The notes under the pieces are model-generated. The model was not told the DNA's origin, did no database searches, and saw only the letters and a program-made list of their open reading frames with translations. A DNA stretch of 45,972 bases from an uncultured Pelagibacteraceae bacterium (lineage in GTDB: Bacteria; Pseudomonadota; Alphaproteobacteria; Pelagibacterales; Pelagibacteraceae): positions 1-45,972 of the forward strand of contig CACFAF010000008.1 of the NCBI GenBank assembly GCA_902564245.1, in the 5' to 3' direction. Positions within the stretch are counted from its first letter, which is position 1. Each line of letters begins with the position of its first letter. Shown piece after piece: positions 25,570 to 36,797 of the stretch. The position numbers and the translations under genes were made by a program.

Positions 25570-26987
25570 TAAATAATCACAATATTAGAAATGATTTCTA
25601 ATAATTTACTTGGTGCAATGAAATAAAAAGCAACTAATAATGTTGATAATACTAATGATATTTTTAAGCCAATATTATAATCTAAATCATATTTTTCTTT
25701 TTCTTTATCAAAATAAATTATCTTAATTATTCTTAGATAATAAAATGCAGAAATTACAGTTGCCAATAGTCCTACTATAGCTAAAAAATACATAGATTGT
25801 TCTATTACAATTTTAAAAATATAAAACTTTGCAAAAAAACCTGCTAGTGGTGGTATTCCTGCCAGAGAAAATAATACTATTAAAAAAGATAATGATAAAA
25901 GTGGATGATTTTTTGATAAACCAGATAAATCCTCAATATTTTCATAATACTTATCGTTTCTTTTGAGCATGAACAAACAGCTAAATAAACCCAAATTCAT
26001 TACTAAATAAATTGATATATAAATTATTGAAGATTGGATTCCTTGGTTTGTTCCCGTAGATAAGCCAGCTAGGGCATAACCCATATGTCCTATTGAGCTA
26101 TAAGCAACTAATCTTTTTAAATTAGTTTGTCCAATTGCAGCTATTGCTCCAAAAACCATAGAAGCAATTGAGAGAAAAATTATAATCATTTGCCATTGTT
26201 CAATCATATTAATAAAAGGAACATATAAAAATCTTATAAAAACTGTTAAAGCCGCTAATTTAGGAACTATAGCAAAAAATAAAGTTACTGATGTTGGAGA
26301 ACCTTCATAAACATCTGGTGCCCACATGTGAAATGGTACAGCTGAAATTTTAAAAGCTAAACCCACAAGTATAAAAACTAATCCAAAAGTTAAACCATAT
26401 TCTACTTTATCAAATGAGTCTGAAATCAAATCAAAATTTGTAGTACCTGAAAATCCATAGATTAATGAACATCCATACAACAACAAACCTGATGATAAAG
26501 CACTTAAAACAAAATATTTTAATCCTGCTTCTGAAGATTTTATTTGATCTCTATTAAAAGAAGCAAGTACATATAAAGATAATGATTGTAATTCAAGTCC
26601 AATATAAAATACAATTAAATCATTTGAACTTATCATCACCATCATGCCTAAAATTGAAGTTAAAATTAAGATTGAATATTCAATTTGTAAAATCTTAAAT
26701 ATTTTCAAATATTTAAATGAAACGATCAAGGTAAAGATACCACCAATAAAAACTAAAATTTTCATAAAAGTTGAAAGATAATCAATTTTATAACTTTCGT
26801 TAAAAAGAATGTTATCTGTATTTATTGGGTAATTAAAAGTAAGCACAAGTGTTCCAATTAATGTAATGATTGATAAATTATAAATTAAATTAGAACTATT
26901 TTTTTTAAAAACGCCTAATATAAGTAAAAACATTATTGAAATTGAAATAAAAATTTCTGGATATACAAAGTTTAGATTGTTCATCAT
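25569..26987 (-). CDS. nuoN: NADH-quinone oxidoreductase subunit N
   Basis: The 472-residue protein is an antiporter-like membrane subunit of complex I with about 13-14 helices. YIGLELQSLSLYVLASF contains the conserved transmembrane Glu, followed by SEAGLKYFVLSALSSGLLLYG with its channel Lys, and FKISAVPFHMWAPDVYEGSP, the proton-channel helix signature. It is one of three antiporter-like pumps in the arm. The gene is the last nuo gene, followed with a 1-nt overlap by birA, the normal alphaproteobacterial order. Confidence 0.96.
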   Translation of the reverse strand: MMNNLNFVYPEIFISISIMFLLILGVFKKNSSNLIYNLSIITLIGTLVLTFNYPINTDNILFNESYKIDYLSTFMKILVFIGGIFTLIVSFKYLKIFKILQIEYSILILTSILGMMVMISSNDLIVFYIGLELQSLSLYVLASFNRDQIKSSEAGLKYFVLSALSSGLLLYGCSLIYGFSGTTNFDLISDSFDKVEYGLTFGLVFILVGLAFKISAVPFHMWAPDVYEGSPTSVTLFFAIVPKLAALTVFIRFLYVPFINMIEQWQMIIIFLSIASMVFGAIAAIGQTNLKRLVAYSSIGHMGYALAGLSTGTNQGIQSSIIYISIYLVMNLGLFSCLFMLKRNDKYYENIEDLSGLSKNHPLLSLSFLIVLFSLAGIPPLAGFFAKFYIFKIVIEQSMYFLAIVGLLATVISAFYYLRIIKIIYFDKEKEKYDLDYNIGLKISLVLSTLLVAFYFIAPSKLLEIISNIVII

Positions 26988-26988
26988 A

Positions 26989-28482
26989 TTAATTATTAAT
27001 ATTAAGGCTTAAATTATAATTATACATTTCTAATAAACTCTTTATTGATGATTCTATAGTATTAAATAAAGGTTCAGGATAAAAACCAAATAATAAAGTT
27101 GGTATTGCTAAAAATATTAATATTATTAATTCAAAATTTTTTAAATCTTTTATTTTTAATAATTCTTTATTAACTAATTTACCAAAAATAACTCTTTTAT
27201 ATAACCAAAGCATATAGGCTGCAGCAAGAATGATACCAATGCTTGCTATAGTTGCGACTAAAAAATTATCATGAAAAGTACCTAATAAAATTAAAAACTC
27301 TCCTACAAAACCACTTGTTCCAGGTAAACCAACAGCTGCTAAAGTAAAAATCATAAATAATACGGCATATTTTGGCATCATGGAAACTAAACCTCCATAT
27401 GTACTAATAATTCTAGAATGTACTCGATCATAAACTACACCTACACAAAAAAATAAAGCTGCAGAAACTAATCCATGACTAATCATTTGAATAATACTTC
27501 CTTCAAGTCCATGTGTAGTGTTAGTAAAAATTCCTAAAGTAACAAAACCCATATGTGCTACAGAAGAATATGCAATTAGTTTTTTCATATCTTCCTGCAT
27601 TAATGCTACAAGAGAAGTGTAAATAATCGCTATTAAACTTAAAATATAAATTAGAGGTGTAAAAAAATCTGATGCTACAGGAAATAATCCTATAGAAAAC
27701 CTTATAAATCCGTAACCAGCCATCTTAAGTAAAATAGCTGCCAAAAGAACTGAACCTGCAGTTGGAGCCTCAACATGAGCATCAGGCAACCAAGTATGAA
27801 CTGGCCACATAGGAGTCTTGACAGCAAAAGAGCTAAAAAAAGCTAACCATAATAAATTTTGATATTTACTATCAATACTTAACTCATATAATTTTACAAT
27901 ATCTGTAGTACCATTTAGCCAATAAATAGAAATTATTGCAACTAGCATTAAAATTGAACCGAACAATGTAAATAAAAAAAATTTAAATGCAGAATAAACT
28001 CTTCTTGCACCTCCCCAAATACCAATTATTAAAAACATTGGAATTAATCCACCTTCAAAGAATAAGTAAAAAATTACTAAATCAAGTGAACAAAAAGCAC
28101 CAATCATTAAACTTTCCATAATAAGAATTGCTATTAGGAATTCTTTAAGTCTTTCTTTTGTGGTGTTAATAACAGAAATTATGCATAGTGGTGTGATAAA
28201 TGTAGTAAGTAAAATAAATAAAATTGAAATTCCATCTATTCCAATTTTATAATTAACAAAACCTTTTAACCATTCTCTTTCTTCAACAAATTGAAAATCT
28301 GGATTTGATGTATCAAATAAATACCAAATATATAAAGAAATCAAAAAATTTAAAAAAGTGACAAAAATTGAAATATATTTACTACTTTTATAATCATTAG
28401 AAAAATCATTTTTAAGAAATAATAAAAAAAGTGCCCCTAAAGATGGCAGTAATATTATAGAAGTTAAAATTGGGAAGTTCAT
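26989..28482 (-). CDS. nuoM: NADH-quinone oxidoreductase subunit M
   Basis: The 497-residue membrane subunit has about 14 helices. LFFEGGLIPMFLIIGIWGG carries the essential transmembrane Glu of NuoM, AVKTPMWPVHTWLPDAHVEA and PTAGSVLLAAILLKMAGYG are the discontinuous-helix region, and LIAYSSVAHMGFV follows. It is one of the three antiporter-like proton-pumping modules. Spacing is 1 nt to nuoN, and it overlaps nuoL by 1 nt, so the three are probably translated in series. Confidence 0.97.
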   Translation of the reverse strand: MNFPILTSIILLPSLGALFLLFLKNDFSNDYKSSKYISIFVTFLNFLISLYIWYLFDTSNPDFQFVEEREWLKGFVNYKIGIDGISILFILLTTFITPLCIISVINTTKERLKEFLIAILIMESLMIGAFCSLDLVIFYLFFEGGLIPMFLIIGIWGGARRVYSAFKFFLFTLFGSILMLVAIISIYWLNGTTDIVKLYELSIDSKYQNLLWLAFFSSFAVKTPMWPVHTWLPDAHVEAPTAGSVLLAAILLKMAGYGFIRFSIGLFPVASDFFTPLIYILSLIAIIYTSLVALMQEDMKKLIAYSSVAHMGFVTLGIFTNTTHGLEGSIIQMISHGLVSAALFFCVGVVYDRVHSRIISTYGGLVSMMPKYAVLFMIFTLAAVGLPGTSGFVGEFLILLGTFHDNFLVATIASIGIILAAAYMLWLYKRVIFGKLVNKELLKIKDLKNFELIILIFLAIPTLLFGFYPEPLFNTIESSIKSLLEMYNYNLSLNINN

Positions 28483-30395
28483 TAGTATAAGATTAAAAAA
28501 GTTAAAAGAATTGAAAATCCTAATAACATCATAAATGCATATTGATATATAAAACCACTTTGAAATTTTGATGCTTTTAATGAAAAATATTTAATTAAAT
28601 TTGAAATTCCATCAGGACCAAATCTATCAATAAATTTAATATCAATTATTTTCCAAAAGAATAAACCAATTTTTTTTGAAGTTTTAATAAAAATGAAATC
28701 ATACAATTCATCAAAATACCATTTTCTAACTAAAAAATCATATAATGGTCTGTTTAAATCTATTAAATTATTCAAGATTTCTTTATTTTTTATAAACAAA
28801 TAATATGAAAATGGTATAGCTAAAGTAACTATTACTGGTGTCGCCAAAATAAACCACATTGGTGGATGATCTGTGCTTAGAGGTGTTAAAAATTTAATAG
28901 ACTCTCCCCAGAATTTCTGAGTTAAGTTGATTTCAATAAACATATCTTTAAATAAAAAACCTGAAAATAATGAACCTGCAGCGAGAATTACCAATGGTAA
29001 GAGCATAACAAGCGGAGATTCATGAATTTTATCTATATTTAAATCTCCATTATTATATGAGCCATGAAAAGTTTTAAAAATTAATCTCCAAGAATAAATT
29101 GCAGTTAACATGGCAGTAAGAATTCCTACTCCTGCTGCATAATATCCTAATCCGCTAGTATGCAAGTATGCATACTCAATAATTGCATCTTTTGAATAAA
29201 AACCAGATAAAAAAGGGAATCCTGTTAAAGCTAAAGTACCAATAACCATTAAAACCCAAGTATATGGTAATTTATTCCATACACCTCCCATTTTATTAAT
29301 ATCTTGTTGATCATTAAATGAATGGATTACAGATCCAGCTCCTAAAAATAATAAAGCTTTAAAAAAAGCATGAGTAAATAAATGGAACATCGCTACATTG
29401 TAAGCGCCTACACCTACAGCAAAAAACATATATCCTAGCTGGCTACAAGTAGAATAAGCAATAATCTTTTTTATATCATTTTGCACTAAAGCAACAGTCG
29501 CAGCAAAAAAAGCAGTGCTTGTACCGACAATAATAATTAAATTTAATGTTAATTGAGAATATTCGAAAATTGGTGAACATCTGACAACTAAAAATACACC
29601 TGCAGTTACCATTGTTGCAGCATGTATTAAAGCAGAAACTGGAGTTGGACCTTCCATAGCATCAGGAAGCCAAGTATGTAAAAATATTTGTGCTGATTTA
29701 CCCATGGCACCTATGAATAAAAGTATGCATATTAAATCAATTGAATTAATCCTAATTCCAAGAAACAATATTTCATGATTTAAAAGTTGTGGTGTTTGCT
29801 GAAATACATCAATATAATTTACAGTGCCAAACAAATAAAAAATTAAAAAAATTCCTAAAGCAAGACCAAAATCTCCTACTCTATTTACTAAAAAAGCTTT
29901 AATGGCTGCAGCATTAGCAGCCTCTTTTTTAAACCAAAAACCAATTAAAAAATAAGAACATAAACCAACTCCTTCCCAACCAAAAAATAATTGAAGAAAA
30001 TTATCAGAAGTAACCAATACCAACATTGAGAATGTAAATAATGATAGATAAGACATAAACCTTGGTTTGTGAGAGTCGTGAGACATGTAGCCTATAGAAT
30101 AAATGTGTACTAATGCAGAAATTAAAGTTACGACAACTAACATCACTGATGACAATGTGTCAATTTGAATTGACCAATTAACACTCAATGATCCTGAATT
30201 TATCCATTCAGCAATAATAATATTATTTACATAGTTGACAGAAATTACTTTATAAAAAATAATTATTGATAAAATTGCTGAAATTGAAACAAATAAACTT
30301 GTTACAATTTCTGAAACTCTATCACCAATATATCTTCCAAAAAAACCTGAAATAATTGATGCTAACAATGGAAGAAATAAAAGAATAATTTCCAT
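28482..30395 (-). CDS. nuoL: NADH-quinone oxidoreductase subunit L
   Basis: The 637-residue protein is the distal antiporter-like subunit of complex I. LFFGWEGVGLCSYFLIGFWF holds the key Glu, AFLVNRVGDFGLALGIF follows, and KSAQIFLHTWLPDAMEGPTP is the channel helix. The C-terminal 90 residues form the long lateral helix and anchor, including DELYDFIFIK and a terminal hydrophobic helix. The length is normal (E. coli NuoL has 613). The gene lies 1 nt after nuoK and overlaps nuoM by 1 nt. Confidence 0.97.
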   Translation of the reverse strand: MEIILLFLPLLASIISGFFGRYIGDRVSEIVTSLFVSISAILSIIIFYKVISVNYVNNIIIAEWINSGSLSVNWSIQIDTLSSVMLVVVTLISALVHIYSIGYMSHDSHKPRFMSYLSLFTFSMLVLVTSDNFLQLFFGWEGVGLCSYFLIGFWFKKEAANAAAIKAFLVNRVGDFGLALGIFLIFYLFGTVNYIDVFQQTPQLLNHEILFLGIRINSIDLICILLFIGAMGKSAQIFLHTWLPDAMEGPTPVSALIHAATMVTAGVFLVVRCSPIFEYSQLTLNLIIIVGTSTAFFAATVALVQNDIKKIIAYSTCSQLGYMFFAVGVGAYNVAMFHLFTHAFFKALLFLGAGSVIHSFNDQQDINKMGGVWNKLPYTWVLMVIGTLALTGFPFLSGFYSKDAIIEYAYLHTSGLGYYAAGVGILTAMLTAIYSWRLIFKTFHGSYNNGDLNIDKIHESPLVMLLPLVILAAGSLFSGFLFKDMFIEINLTQKFWGESIKFLTPLSTDHPPMWFILATPVIVTLAIPFSYYLFIKNKEILNNLIDLNRPLYDFLVRKWYFDELYDFIFIKTSKKIGLFFWKIIDIKFIDRFGPDGISNLIKYFSLKASKFQSGFIYQYAFMMLLGFSILLTFLILY

Positions 30396-30396
30396 A

Positions 30397-30711
30397 TTAT
30401 CCTTTTAGACTATCTATTTCTTCAACCCTAATTGTTGAAGAGTTTCTATAATAAACAACTATAATAGCAAGTCCTATAGCAGCTTCGGCTGCTGCAACAG
30501 TTAAAATAAATAATGTAAATATTTGGCCAGTTAAATCATTCAAAAAAACAGAAAAAGATACTAGGTTTATATTAACCGCTAATAAAATTAGTTCTATGCT
30601 CATTAATATAACAATAATATTTTTTCGATTTAAAAAAATTCCTACCACACCTATAGTAAAGATTATTGCACCAAGTGTTAGGTAATGTCCTAATCCAATA
30701 TCAATCATCAA
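30397..30711 (-). CDS. nuoK: NADH-quinone oxidoreductase subunit K
   Basis: The 104-residue protein has three membrane helices. [24 protein letters not shown] and a second helix starting [16 protein letters not shown] contain conserved acidic residues on the proton path (Glu in the [10 protein letters not shown] helix), and [14 protein letters not shown] is the third helix with its conserved Glu. It starts inside nuoJ with an 11-nt overlap, the longest overlap among the nuo genes, and lies 1 nt before nuoL. Confidence 0.97.
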   Translation of the reverse strand: MMIDIGLGHYLTLGAIIFTIGVVGIFLNRKNIIVILMSIELILLAVNINLVSFSVFLNDLTGQIFTLFILTVAAAEAAIGLAIIVVYYRNSSTIRVEEIDSLKG

Positions 30712-31333
30712 TATTTACTCCTTTATTGTTTTCAACTTCAACTAAGTTGATAGAATCAGATCTTTCTCTTGAAATTTGTTTAAAATAGCTTTGTCTTTTA
30801 AGTCCAGCTCTCTCTCTAAAAGTTAAAATAATAGCACCAATCATCGCTACTAATAAAATCATCCCGCTTAACTGAAATACATGAATATACTCTGTATATA
30901 AAATATTACCTATAGAGTGAGTATTACTTATACTTTCATTAATAATTAAATTGCTAGAAGTCATCAAATCAGGTTTATATTTCCAGCCCCCGACTACTAT
31001 TATTAATTCAAAAAAAATTATTACACTTATAATTAAACCAATCGGAATATGTTTTGAACTTTGTGATGATAAAAACCATTGATTTTTTTGCTGTGCCACA
31101 TTTAGCATCATGACAACAAAAAGAAATAAAACTGCAACCGCTCCCACATAAACAATCAGCATAATCATCCCTAAAAACTCTGCACCGATCATTATGAATA
31201 AACAAGATATACTTATAAAATCTAAGATTAAAAAAAAAACAGAGTGTACTGTATTTTTTGAAGCAGTCACCATTATTGCTGAAATAATTGCTATTATTGA
31301 AAAGGTATAAAAAAAAATAGAATGAGCTATCAT
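30701..31333 (-). CDS. nuoJ: NADH-quinone oxidoreductase subunit J
   Basis: The 210-residue membrane subunit has five predicted helices. The third helix block [20 protein letters not shown], with VVMMLN after it, is the NuoJ/ND6 signature and holds the pi-bulge helix. Residues about 165-183 ([18 protein letters not shown]) form the last helix, followed by the conserved [12 protein letters not shown]. The remaining C-terminus is hydrophilic. The gene lies 4 nt after nuoI and overlaps nuoK by 11 nt. Confidence 0.96.
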   Translation of the reverse strand: MIAHSIFFYTFSIIAIISAIMVTASKNTVHSVFFLILDFISISCLFIMIGAEFLGMIMLIVYVGAVAVLFLFVVMMLNVAQQKNQWFLSSQSSKHIPIGLIISVIIFFELIIVVGGWKYKPDLMTSSNLIINESISNTHSIGNILYTEYIHVFQLSGMILLVAMIGAIILTFRERAGLKRQSYFKQISRERSDSINLVEVENNKGVNIDD

Positions 31334-31337
31334 AGAT

Positions 31338-31823
31338 TTATCTATAAGGGTTATCCGCCTTTATATTAGCTGATAAAACATTTTCCCATCTATCACCATT
31401 ATCAAGAAGTTTTTCTTTATTGTAATATAATTCTTCTCTTGTTTCAGTCGAAAATTCAAAATTTGGTCCTTGAACTATTGCATCTACAGGACATGACTCT
31501 TCACACAATCCACAATAAATACATTTCATCATATCAATATCATATCTAGAAGTTTTACGACTTCCATCTTCTCTTTCATAAGATTCAATGGTGATTGCTT
31601 GAGCTGGACAAACTGCTTCACATAACTTACAGGCGATACATCGTTCTTCACCATTTGGATATCTTCTTAAAGCATGTTCTCCTCTAAATCTTGGACTGAT
31701 TTTACCTTTTTCAAAAGGATAATTTATAGTTTTCTTAGACTTAAAAATTTCTTTAATAGCCATTAATAAAGCTTTCAAAAAATCTAATAAAAAAATTGTT
31801 TTAATTATTCTAAAAAAATTCAT
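31338..31823 (-). CDS. nuoI: NADH-quinone oxidoreductase subunit I
   Basis: The 161-residue ferredoxin-like subunit carries two 4Fe-4S clusters, N6a and N6b, in the peripheral arm. Cys62, 65, 68 and 72 ([12 protein letters not shown]) and Cys101, 104, 107 and 111 ([12 protein letters not shown]) are the ligands. [18 protein letters not shown] precedes the first cluster, as in all alphaproteobacterial NuoI, and an amphipathic N-terminal helix docks it on NuoH. It lies 2 nt after nuoH. Confidence 0.97.
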   Translation of the reverse strand: MNFFRIIKTIFLLDFLKALLMAIKEIFKSKKTINYPFEKGKISPRFRGEHALRRYPNGEERCIACKLCEAVCPAQAITIESYEREDGSRKTSRYDIDMMKCIYCGLCEESCPVDAIVQGPNFEFSTETREELYYNKEKLLDNGDRWENVLSANIKADNPYR

Positions 31824-31825
31824 AA

Positions 31826-32830
31826 TTAATAAACCGGTAACAAGTCAAAATAAAATAAATAACTAGCTGTAAATACTACCCAAATCAAAGACAAAGGTAA
31901 AAAAACTTTCCATCCCAATTTCATAAGTTGATCATATCTGTATCTAGGGACTATAGCTTTAACTAAAGCAAAAAGTATAAATAAAAATAAAATCTTAAAT
32001 ATTAACCAAATTGGAGTTGGTATTATTGAAAATGGATAAATATCTATTAATGGTAACCATCCACCTAAAAATAAAATAGATCCCATGGCACACATCAATA
32101 AAATATTTGCATATTCTCCAAGCCAAAACATTGCATACATCATCCCGGAATACTCTGTTTGATAACCAGCAACTAATTCTGCTTCTGCCTCTGGCAAATC
32201 AAAGGGTGGCCTATTAGTTTCAGCTAAAGCTGAGATAAAAAATATAACAAACATAGGAAACAAAGGAATTACAAACCAAATTTTTTTTTGGGCCATTACA
32301 ATATCATTTAAATTTAGAGATCCTGCACATAAAAGAACATTAATAATTATTACACCAATTGAAACTTCGTAGGAAACCATTTGTGCGGCAGATCTTATTG
32401 CTCCTAAAAAAGGATATTTTGAATTCGATGCCCACCCTCCCATTATTATGCCATATACACCTAAAGAGGAGACCGCAAATAAATAAAGTATACCAACATT
32501 AATATTAGAAATTACGTAATTTTCACCAAATGGAATGACGGCCCAAGATATTAGTGCCAAAGTCATTGTAACTATTGGAGCTAAAATAAAAATTACCTTG
32601 TTGGAACTAGCTGGAATTATAATTTCTTTAAAAATATATTTCAATGCATCTGCCAAAGATTGAAATAGTCCAAAAGGTCCAACAACATTTGGACCTCTTC
32701 TTTTTTGAACAAATGCCCAAACTCTTCTATCTAACCAAACTATCATAGCGACTGTTACCAAAACTGGAATTAGCAGAAATAAAATTTTATAAGTTTCTTG
32801 AAAAAAAATATTTAAATATTCTAGCACCAT
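31826..32830 (-). CDS. nuoH: NADH-quinone oxidoreductase subunit H
   Basis: The 334-residue membrane subunit forms the quinone chamber together with NuoB and Nuo[21 protein letters not shown] near residue 33 is the conserved cytoplasmic loop; [20 protein letters not shown] at about 205-224 is the acidic quinone-channel loop. Eight hydrophobic helices are visible. It overlaps the nuoG stop by 1 nt and lies 2 nt before nuoI. Confidence 0.97.
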   Translation of the reverse strand: MVLEYLNIFFQETYKILFLLIPVLVTVAMIVWLDRRVWAFVQKRRGPNVVGPFGLFQSLADALKYIFKEIIIPASSNKVIFILAPIVTMTLALISWAVIPFGENYVISNINVGILYLFAVSSLGVYGIIMGGWASNSKYPFLGAIRSAAQMVSYEVSIGVIIINVLLCAGSLNLNDIVMAQKKIWFVIPLFPMFVIFFISALAETNRPPFDLPEAEAELVAGYQTEYSGMMYAMFWLGEYANILLMCAMGSILFLGGWLPLIDIYPFSIIPTPIWLIFKILFLFILFALVKAIVPRYRYDQLMKLGWKVFLPLSLIWVVFTASYLFYFDLLPVY

Positions 32831-34872
32831 TAGTTTTGAGTTTCAGTTAACTGTAATTTAATTTTCTCATTTCTACATTCATACATTGTCTTTGATGCTC
32901 TAGCTATTACGTTTGAATAATAATAATCGATATTGTCTAATATTATATTATGATTTTCAAATTTAATATCTTTCAAGAAAGTATGTTTAATTTGAGAATC
33001 ATTTTTCTTTAATATGTTTAAAGAATTAAACATATTTTTTTCAACTTCATCCAAATTTTTAAAGAAAGTTTTATTGCTAATATTTTCAGCTAATTGATTA
33101 ATTATCAACCAGTCTTCTTTTGCTTCGTTTGGTGGGTATGATGCTTTGTATGCTTTCTGAATTTTTCCCTCTAAATTTGTATAATGTCCATCTTGCTCGG
33201 TAAAAGCTGCTCCTGGCAGAATAACATCTGCAATTTCAGCTCCTTTATCACCATGACTACCAATATAAATTATAAATTCATCTTTTTTTTTAAAATCTAA
33301 GCTATCATTTCCTAATAAAAAAATTACTTCATATTTATTTTCTTGTAAATTTTTTAATACTTCATTTTCTCCAACTGTATTTTTGTATACGCCTAAATCA
33401 AAACTTCCCACGGTAGAAGCATTTTCAGAAATAATATTTAATGGATGCCATTCCTTTGAAATTTTTTTATTTTTATCAAGATAAATTTTAAATGATTCAA
33501 AAACAAATTTGCCGATTTCAAATTTTAATGCTGATTGTCCTAAAATTATTATTGGCTTTTTAGCATTTTTAATTAATTCTGAAACATAGTGCTCATCATC
33601 AAAAATTTTTTTTAATGTTTCAATTTTTCCATCTAAGCTTTGGTATGAATAAGTTAAGTCTCCTAATTCATCAAAAGAGATAATTTTTGTTTTATTTTTA
33701 AGAAATGCTTTTCTTATACGTGCATTTAACATTGTTGCTTCATATCTTGGATTAGACCCAATAATAAAAATAAAATCACTATCTTCAATTCCATTTATTG
33801 ATGAATTAAAAAGATAATTTTCTCTTTTTTCTGGATTTAAATAAGTATTTTTACTTCTAGACTCAATATTTTTTGAGTTTAAGATTTTATAAAAAAATTC
33901 TTTAAATAAATATAATGCTTCCATATTAACTAAATCACCTGAAAAACCACAAATTTTATCTGGAGATGTTGTTTTAATTTTTCCTTTGATTATATTGAAG
34001 ACTTCTTTCCAAGAAGCTCTATCAAATTTTCCACTATATTTAATATATGGTGTATCTAGCCTTTGATTTAATAGTCCATCACATGCATGCCTTGTTTTGT
34101 CAGAAATCCACTCTTCATTAATATCTTCATTAATTCTAGGTAAAATTCTCTTAACTTCCCAACCATATGTGTCAACACGTATATTAGATCCTACTGCATC
34201 CATAACATCGATTGACTCCGTTTTTTTTAATTCCCATGGTCTTGCTTCAAAAACATAAGGCTTAGAAGTTAGGGCCCCAACTGGACATAAATCAACAACA
34301 TTTGCGGATAATTCTGAATTAATTGATTTTTCTAGATAGGTTGTGATCTGCATATCTTCACCTCTTCCAATAGCTCCCAATTCTGGAACGCCCGCTATTT
34401 CTGTTGCAAATCTAATACATCTCGTACAATGAATACATCTTGTCATTTGAGTTTTAATTAAAGGCCCCATTTTTTTTTCAGGAACATATCTTTTATTTTC
34501 TTTGTATCTTGATTTATCAATGCCATAAAACATTGATTGGTCTTGTAAATCACATTCACCACCTTGGTCGCACACTGGACAATCTAGTGGGTGATTAGCC
34601 AATAAAAATTCCATAACTCCTTTTCGTGATTTTTCTACAAAAGAAGAATTAGTTTTAATATTCATTCCTTCAGATGCTGGCATAGCACATGAAGCAACTG
34701 GTTTAGGAGATTTTTCAATTTCAACCAAACACATTCTACAATTTCCAGCAATAGATAATTTTTCATGGTAACAAAATCTTGGAATTTCAACTCCAGCTTT
34801 CTCGCAAGCCTGAAGGACTGTTAGACCTTCTTCGACTTCAACATCAATATTATTTACTTTTAATTTAAGCAT
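32830..34872 (-). CDS. nuoG: NADH-quinone oxidoreductase subunit G
   Basis: The 680-residue iron-sulfur subunit has a 2Fe-2S site (Cys34, 45, 48, 62), the His-ligated N5 4Fe-4S site (His94, Cys98, Cys101, Cys107) and the N4 site (Cys146, 149, 152, 196). The rest is a molybdopterin-oxidoreductase-like domain without an evident cofactor site. The extra N7 cluster Cys set found in E. coli and Thermus NuoG is not seen, matching the mitochondrial 75-kDa type. The C-terminal third is more AT-driven and less conserved. The start overlaps nuoF by 8 nt. Confidence 0.96.
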   Translation of the reverse strand: MLKLKVNNIDVEVEEGLTVLQACEKAGVEIPRFCYHEKLSIAGNCRMCLVEIEKSPKPVASCAMPASEGMNIKTNSSFVEKSRKGVMEFLLANHPLDCPVCDQGGECDLQDQSMFYGIDKSRYKENKRYVPEKKMGPLIKTQMTRCIHCTRCIRFATEIAGVPELGAIGRGEDMQITTYLEKSINSELSANVVDLCPVGALTSKPYVFEARPWELKKTESIDVMDAVGSNIRVDTYGWEVKRILPRINEDINEEWISDKTRHACDGLLNQRLDTPYIKYSGKFDRASWKEVFNIIKGKIKTTSPDKICGFSGDLVNMEALYLFKEFFYKILNSKNIESRSKNTYLNPEKRENYLFNSSINGIEDSDFIFIIGSNPRYEATMLNARIRKAFLKNKTKIISFDELGDLTYSYQSLDGKIETLKKIFDDEHYVSELIKNAKKPIIILGQSALKFEIGKFVFESFKIYLDKNKKISKEWHPLNIISENASTVGSFDLGVYKNTVGENEVLKNLQENKYEVIFLLGNDSLDFKKKDEFIIYIGSHGDKGAEIADVILPGAAFTEQDGHYTNLEGKIQKAYKASYPPNEAKEDWLIINQLAENISNKTFFKNLDEVEKNMFNSLNILKKNDSQIKHTFLKDIKFENHNIILDNIDYYYSNVIARASKTMYECRNEKIKLQLTETQN

Positions 34873-36196
34873 TATCTTTATCTAATAAATGTTGGTCTAC
34901 TAAATATGGAATATTTTTATTTCTTTCTATCAAAGGATTAAAATTATTTCTTTTTTCTATTTCTTTTTTAAAATGTCGTAATAATCCTTGTACTGGCCAA
35001 GCTGATCCTTCACCAAAAGCACAGATTGTGTGTCCTTCGATTTGCTTTGTTACATCCATCAACATATCAACTTCATCTTTTGATGCTTCGCCTTTACCCA
35101 TTCTTTCAAGCATTCTCCACATCCAACCTGAACCTTCTCTACATGGAGTACACTGACCACAACTTTCGTGTTTATAAAATCGTGCAATTCTTGCCATACA
35201 TTTAATTATGTCTTGATCATTGTTAATAACAACTATGCCTGCAGTTCCTAAACCACTTTTTTCTTTTATTAATGAATCAAAATCCATCGTTATTGTTTCA
35301 CAAATCTTTTTAGGTAATAATGGCATTGAAGAGCCACCTGGTATAACAGCTTGTAAGTTTTCCCATCCACCTGTAACTCCTCCGGCATGAATTTGGATTA
35401 AATCTTTTAATGGTATTCCCATTTCTTCTTCAACGTTACAAGGATTATTCACATTTCCAGAAATACAGAAAATTTTAGTTCCAGTATTCTTTGGTTTTCC
35501 CAAAGATGAAAACCATTTCGCTCCTCTTCTTAAAATAGTAGGTACAACAGCAATAGTTTCCACATTATTTATTATTGTTGGACACCCATACAATCCTATT
35601 AAAGCTGGAAAAGGTGGTTTTAATCTAGGCTGGCCTTTGTTCCCTTCTAAACTTTCCAATAATGCTGTTTCTTCTCCACATATGTATGCACCTGCACCAT
35701 AATGAATGTAGATATCTAAATCCCAATTAGTTCCACAAGCATTCTTTCCAATTAATTTTTTTTCATATGCCTCATCTATAGCTTCTTGAAGTTTTTTTCC
35801 TTCATTAAAATATTCCCCTCTTATATAAATGTAACAGACATGAGCATTAACTGCATAAGACGCGATAAAACATCCCTCTATCAGTTTTTGAGGTTCAAAT
35901 CTTAAAATATCTCTATCTTTACAAGTCCCTGGTTCTGACTCATCAGCATTAATAACTAAATAATGTGGCCTATTACTTATTTCTTTTGGACAAAAAGACC
36001 ACTTCAATCCTGTAGGAAAACCAGCACCTCCTCTACCTCTCAATTCAGATGATTTAATTTCATTAATTATCCAATCTTTACCTTTTTCACAAAATTCTTT
36101 TGTATTATTCCAATCTCCTCTTTTTTTTGATGCTTCGACATCAGTTCCTTTATCATTATATAAATTTGTAAATATTCTATCTTGATCTTTAAGCAT
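34865..36196 (-). CDS. nuoF: NADH-quinone oxidoreductase subunit F
   Basis: The 443-residue flavoprotein oxidises [19 protein letters not shown] at 52-66 is the FMN/NADH glycine-rich loop, [13 protein letters not shown] (83-95) binds FMN, and [20 protein letters not shown] (166-185) the nucleotide. The N3 4Fe-4S cluster ligands are Cys346, Cys349, Cys352 and Cys392. It lies between nuoE (8-nt overlap) and nuoG (8-nt overlap). Confidence 0.97.
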   Translation of the reverse strand: MLKDQDRIFTNLYNDKGTDVEASKKRGDWNNTKEFCEKGKDWIINEIKSSELRGRGGAGFPTGLKWSFCPKEISNRPHYLVINADESEPGTCKDRDILRFEPQKLIEGCFIASYAVNAHVCYIYIRGEYFNEGKKLQEAIDEAYEKKLIGKNACGTNWDLDIYIHYGAGAYICGEETALLESLEGNKGQPRLKPPFPALIGLYGCPTIINNVETIAVVPTILRRGAKWFSSLGKPKNTGTKIFCISGNVNNPCNVEEEMGIPLKDLIQIHAGGVTGGWENLQAVIPGGSSMPLLPKKICETITMDFDSLIKEKSGLGTAGIVVINNDQDIIKCMARIARFYKHESCGQCTPCREGSGWMWRMLERMGKGEASKDEVDMLMDVTKQIEGHTICAFGEGSAWPVQGLLRHFKKEIEKRNNFNPLIERNKNIPYLVDQHLLDKDNA

Positions 36197-36797
36197 TTTT
36201 AATTTCCATCAAAGTTTTTCTATTATTTTCTGGTTCTGAGTTTGATCTACCTCTGTACGAACCAGGTTTTGGCGTAACATTGTTTATTATTTCATTTAAA
36301 ATTTTTAGAGTTTTTTCTTTATCTAAATCCTCATAATAATCATTGTTAATTTGCATCATTGGAGCATTTATACAAGCACCAAGACATTCTACTTCCATCC
36401 AAGAACAATTTTGGTTTTTCGAAAGTTCATTTTCATTTTTTGATATTTTTTCCTTGCAAAGATTTACAAGTTCATAAGCTCCTCGAAGCATACAAGGAGT
36501 TGTTGTACACACCTGTATAAAATATTTGCCTACAGGAGTTAAATTGTACATTGAATAAAAAGTTGCTACTTCATAAACTTTTATATACGGCATTTCTAAA
36601 AATTTTCCTATATATTTTATTGCTGCTAATGGTATCCAATTGTTATTTTGATTTTGAGCCAGATATAATAATGCCATTACAGCACTTTTTTTTTTATCTT
36701 TTGGGTATCTTTCTAAAATCTTTTTAGCTTCAAGTAAGTTATCAGCACTAAATTCAAACTTATCTGGCTGATCTTTTGAAATTTTTTTTATACTCAT
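36189..36797 (-). CDS. nuoE: NADH-quinone oxidoreductase subunit E
   Basis: The 202-residue thioredoxin-like subunit binds the 2Fe-2S cluster N1a with Cys97, Cys102, Cys138 and Cys142 (VCTTTPCM and [11 protein letters not shown]). The N-terminal helical region has [10 protein letters not shown] and [11 protein letters not shown]-terminal tail of about 35 residues with [14 protein letters not shown] resembles the extension of the mitochondrial 24-kDa subunit. Overlaps are 4 nt with nuoD and 8 nt with nuoF. Confidence 0.97.
   Translation of the reverse strand: MSIKKISKDQPDKFEFSADNLLEAKKILERYPKDKKKSAVMALLYLAQNQNNNWIPLAAIKYIGKFLEMPYIKVYEVATFYSMYNLTPVGKYFIQVCTTTPCMLRGAYELVNLCKEKISKNENELSKNQNCSWMEVECLGACINAPMMQINNDYYEDLDKEKTLKILNEIINNVTPKPGSYRGRSNSEPENNRKTLMEIKNA

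Noticed and set aside
31008-31205. 65-codon minus-strand frame inside nuoJ in another frame
   Set aside because: It is fully contained in nuoJ, whose product is well conserved; the alternative product is Cys/Phe-rich and not family-like.
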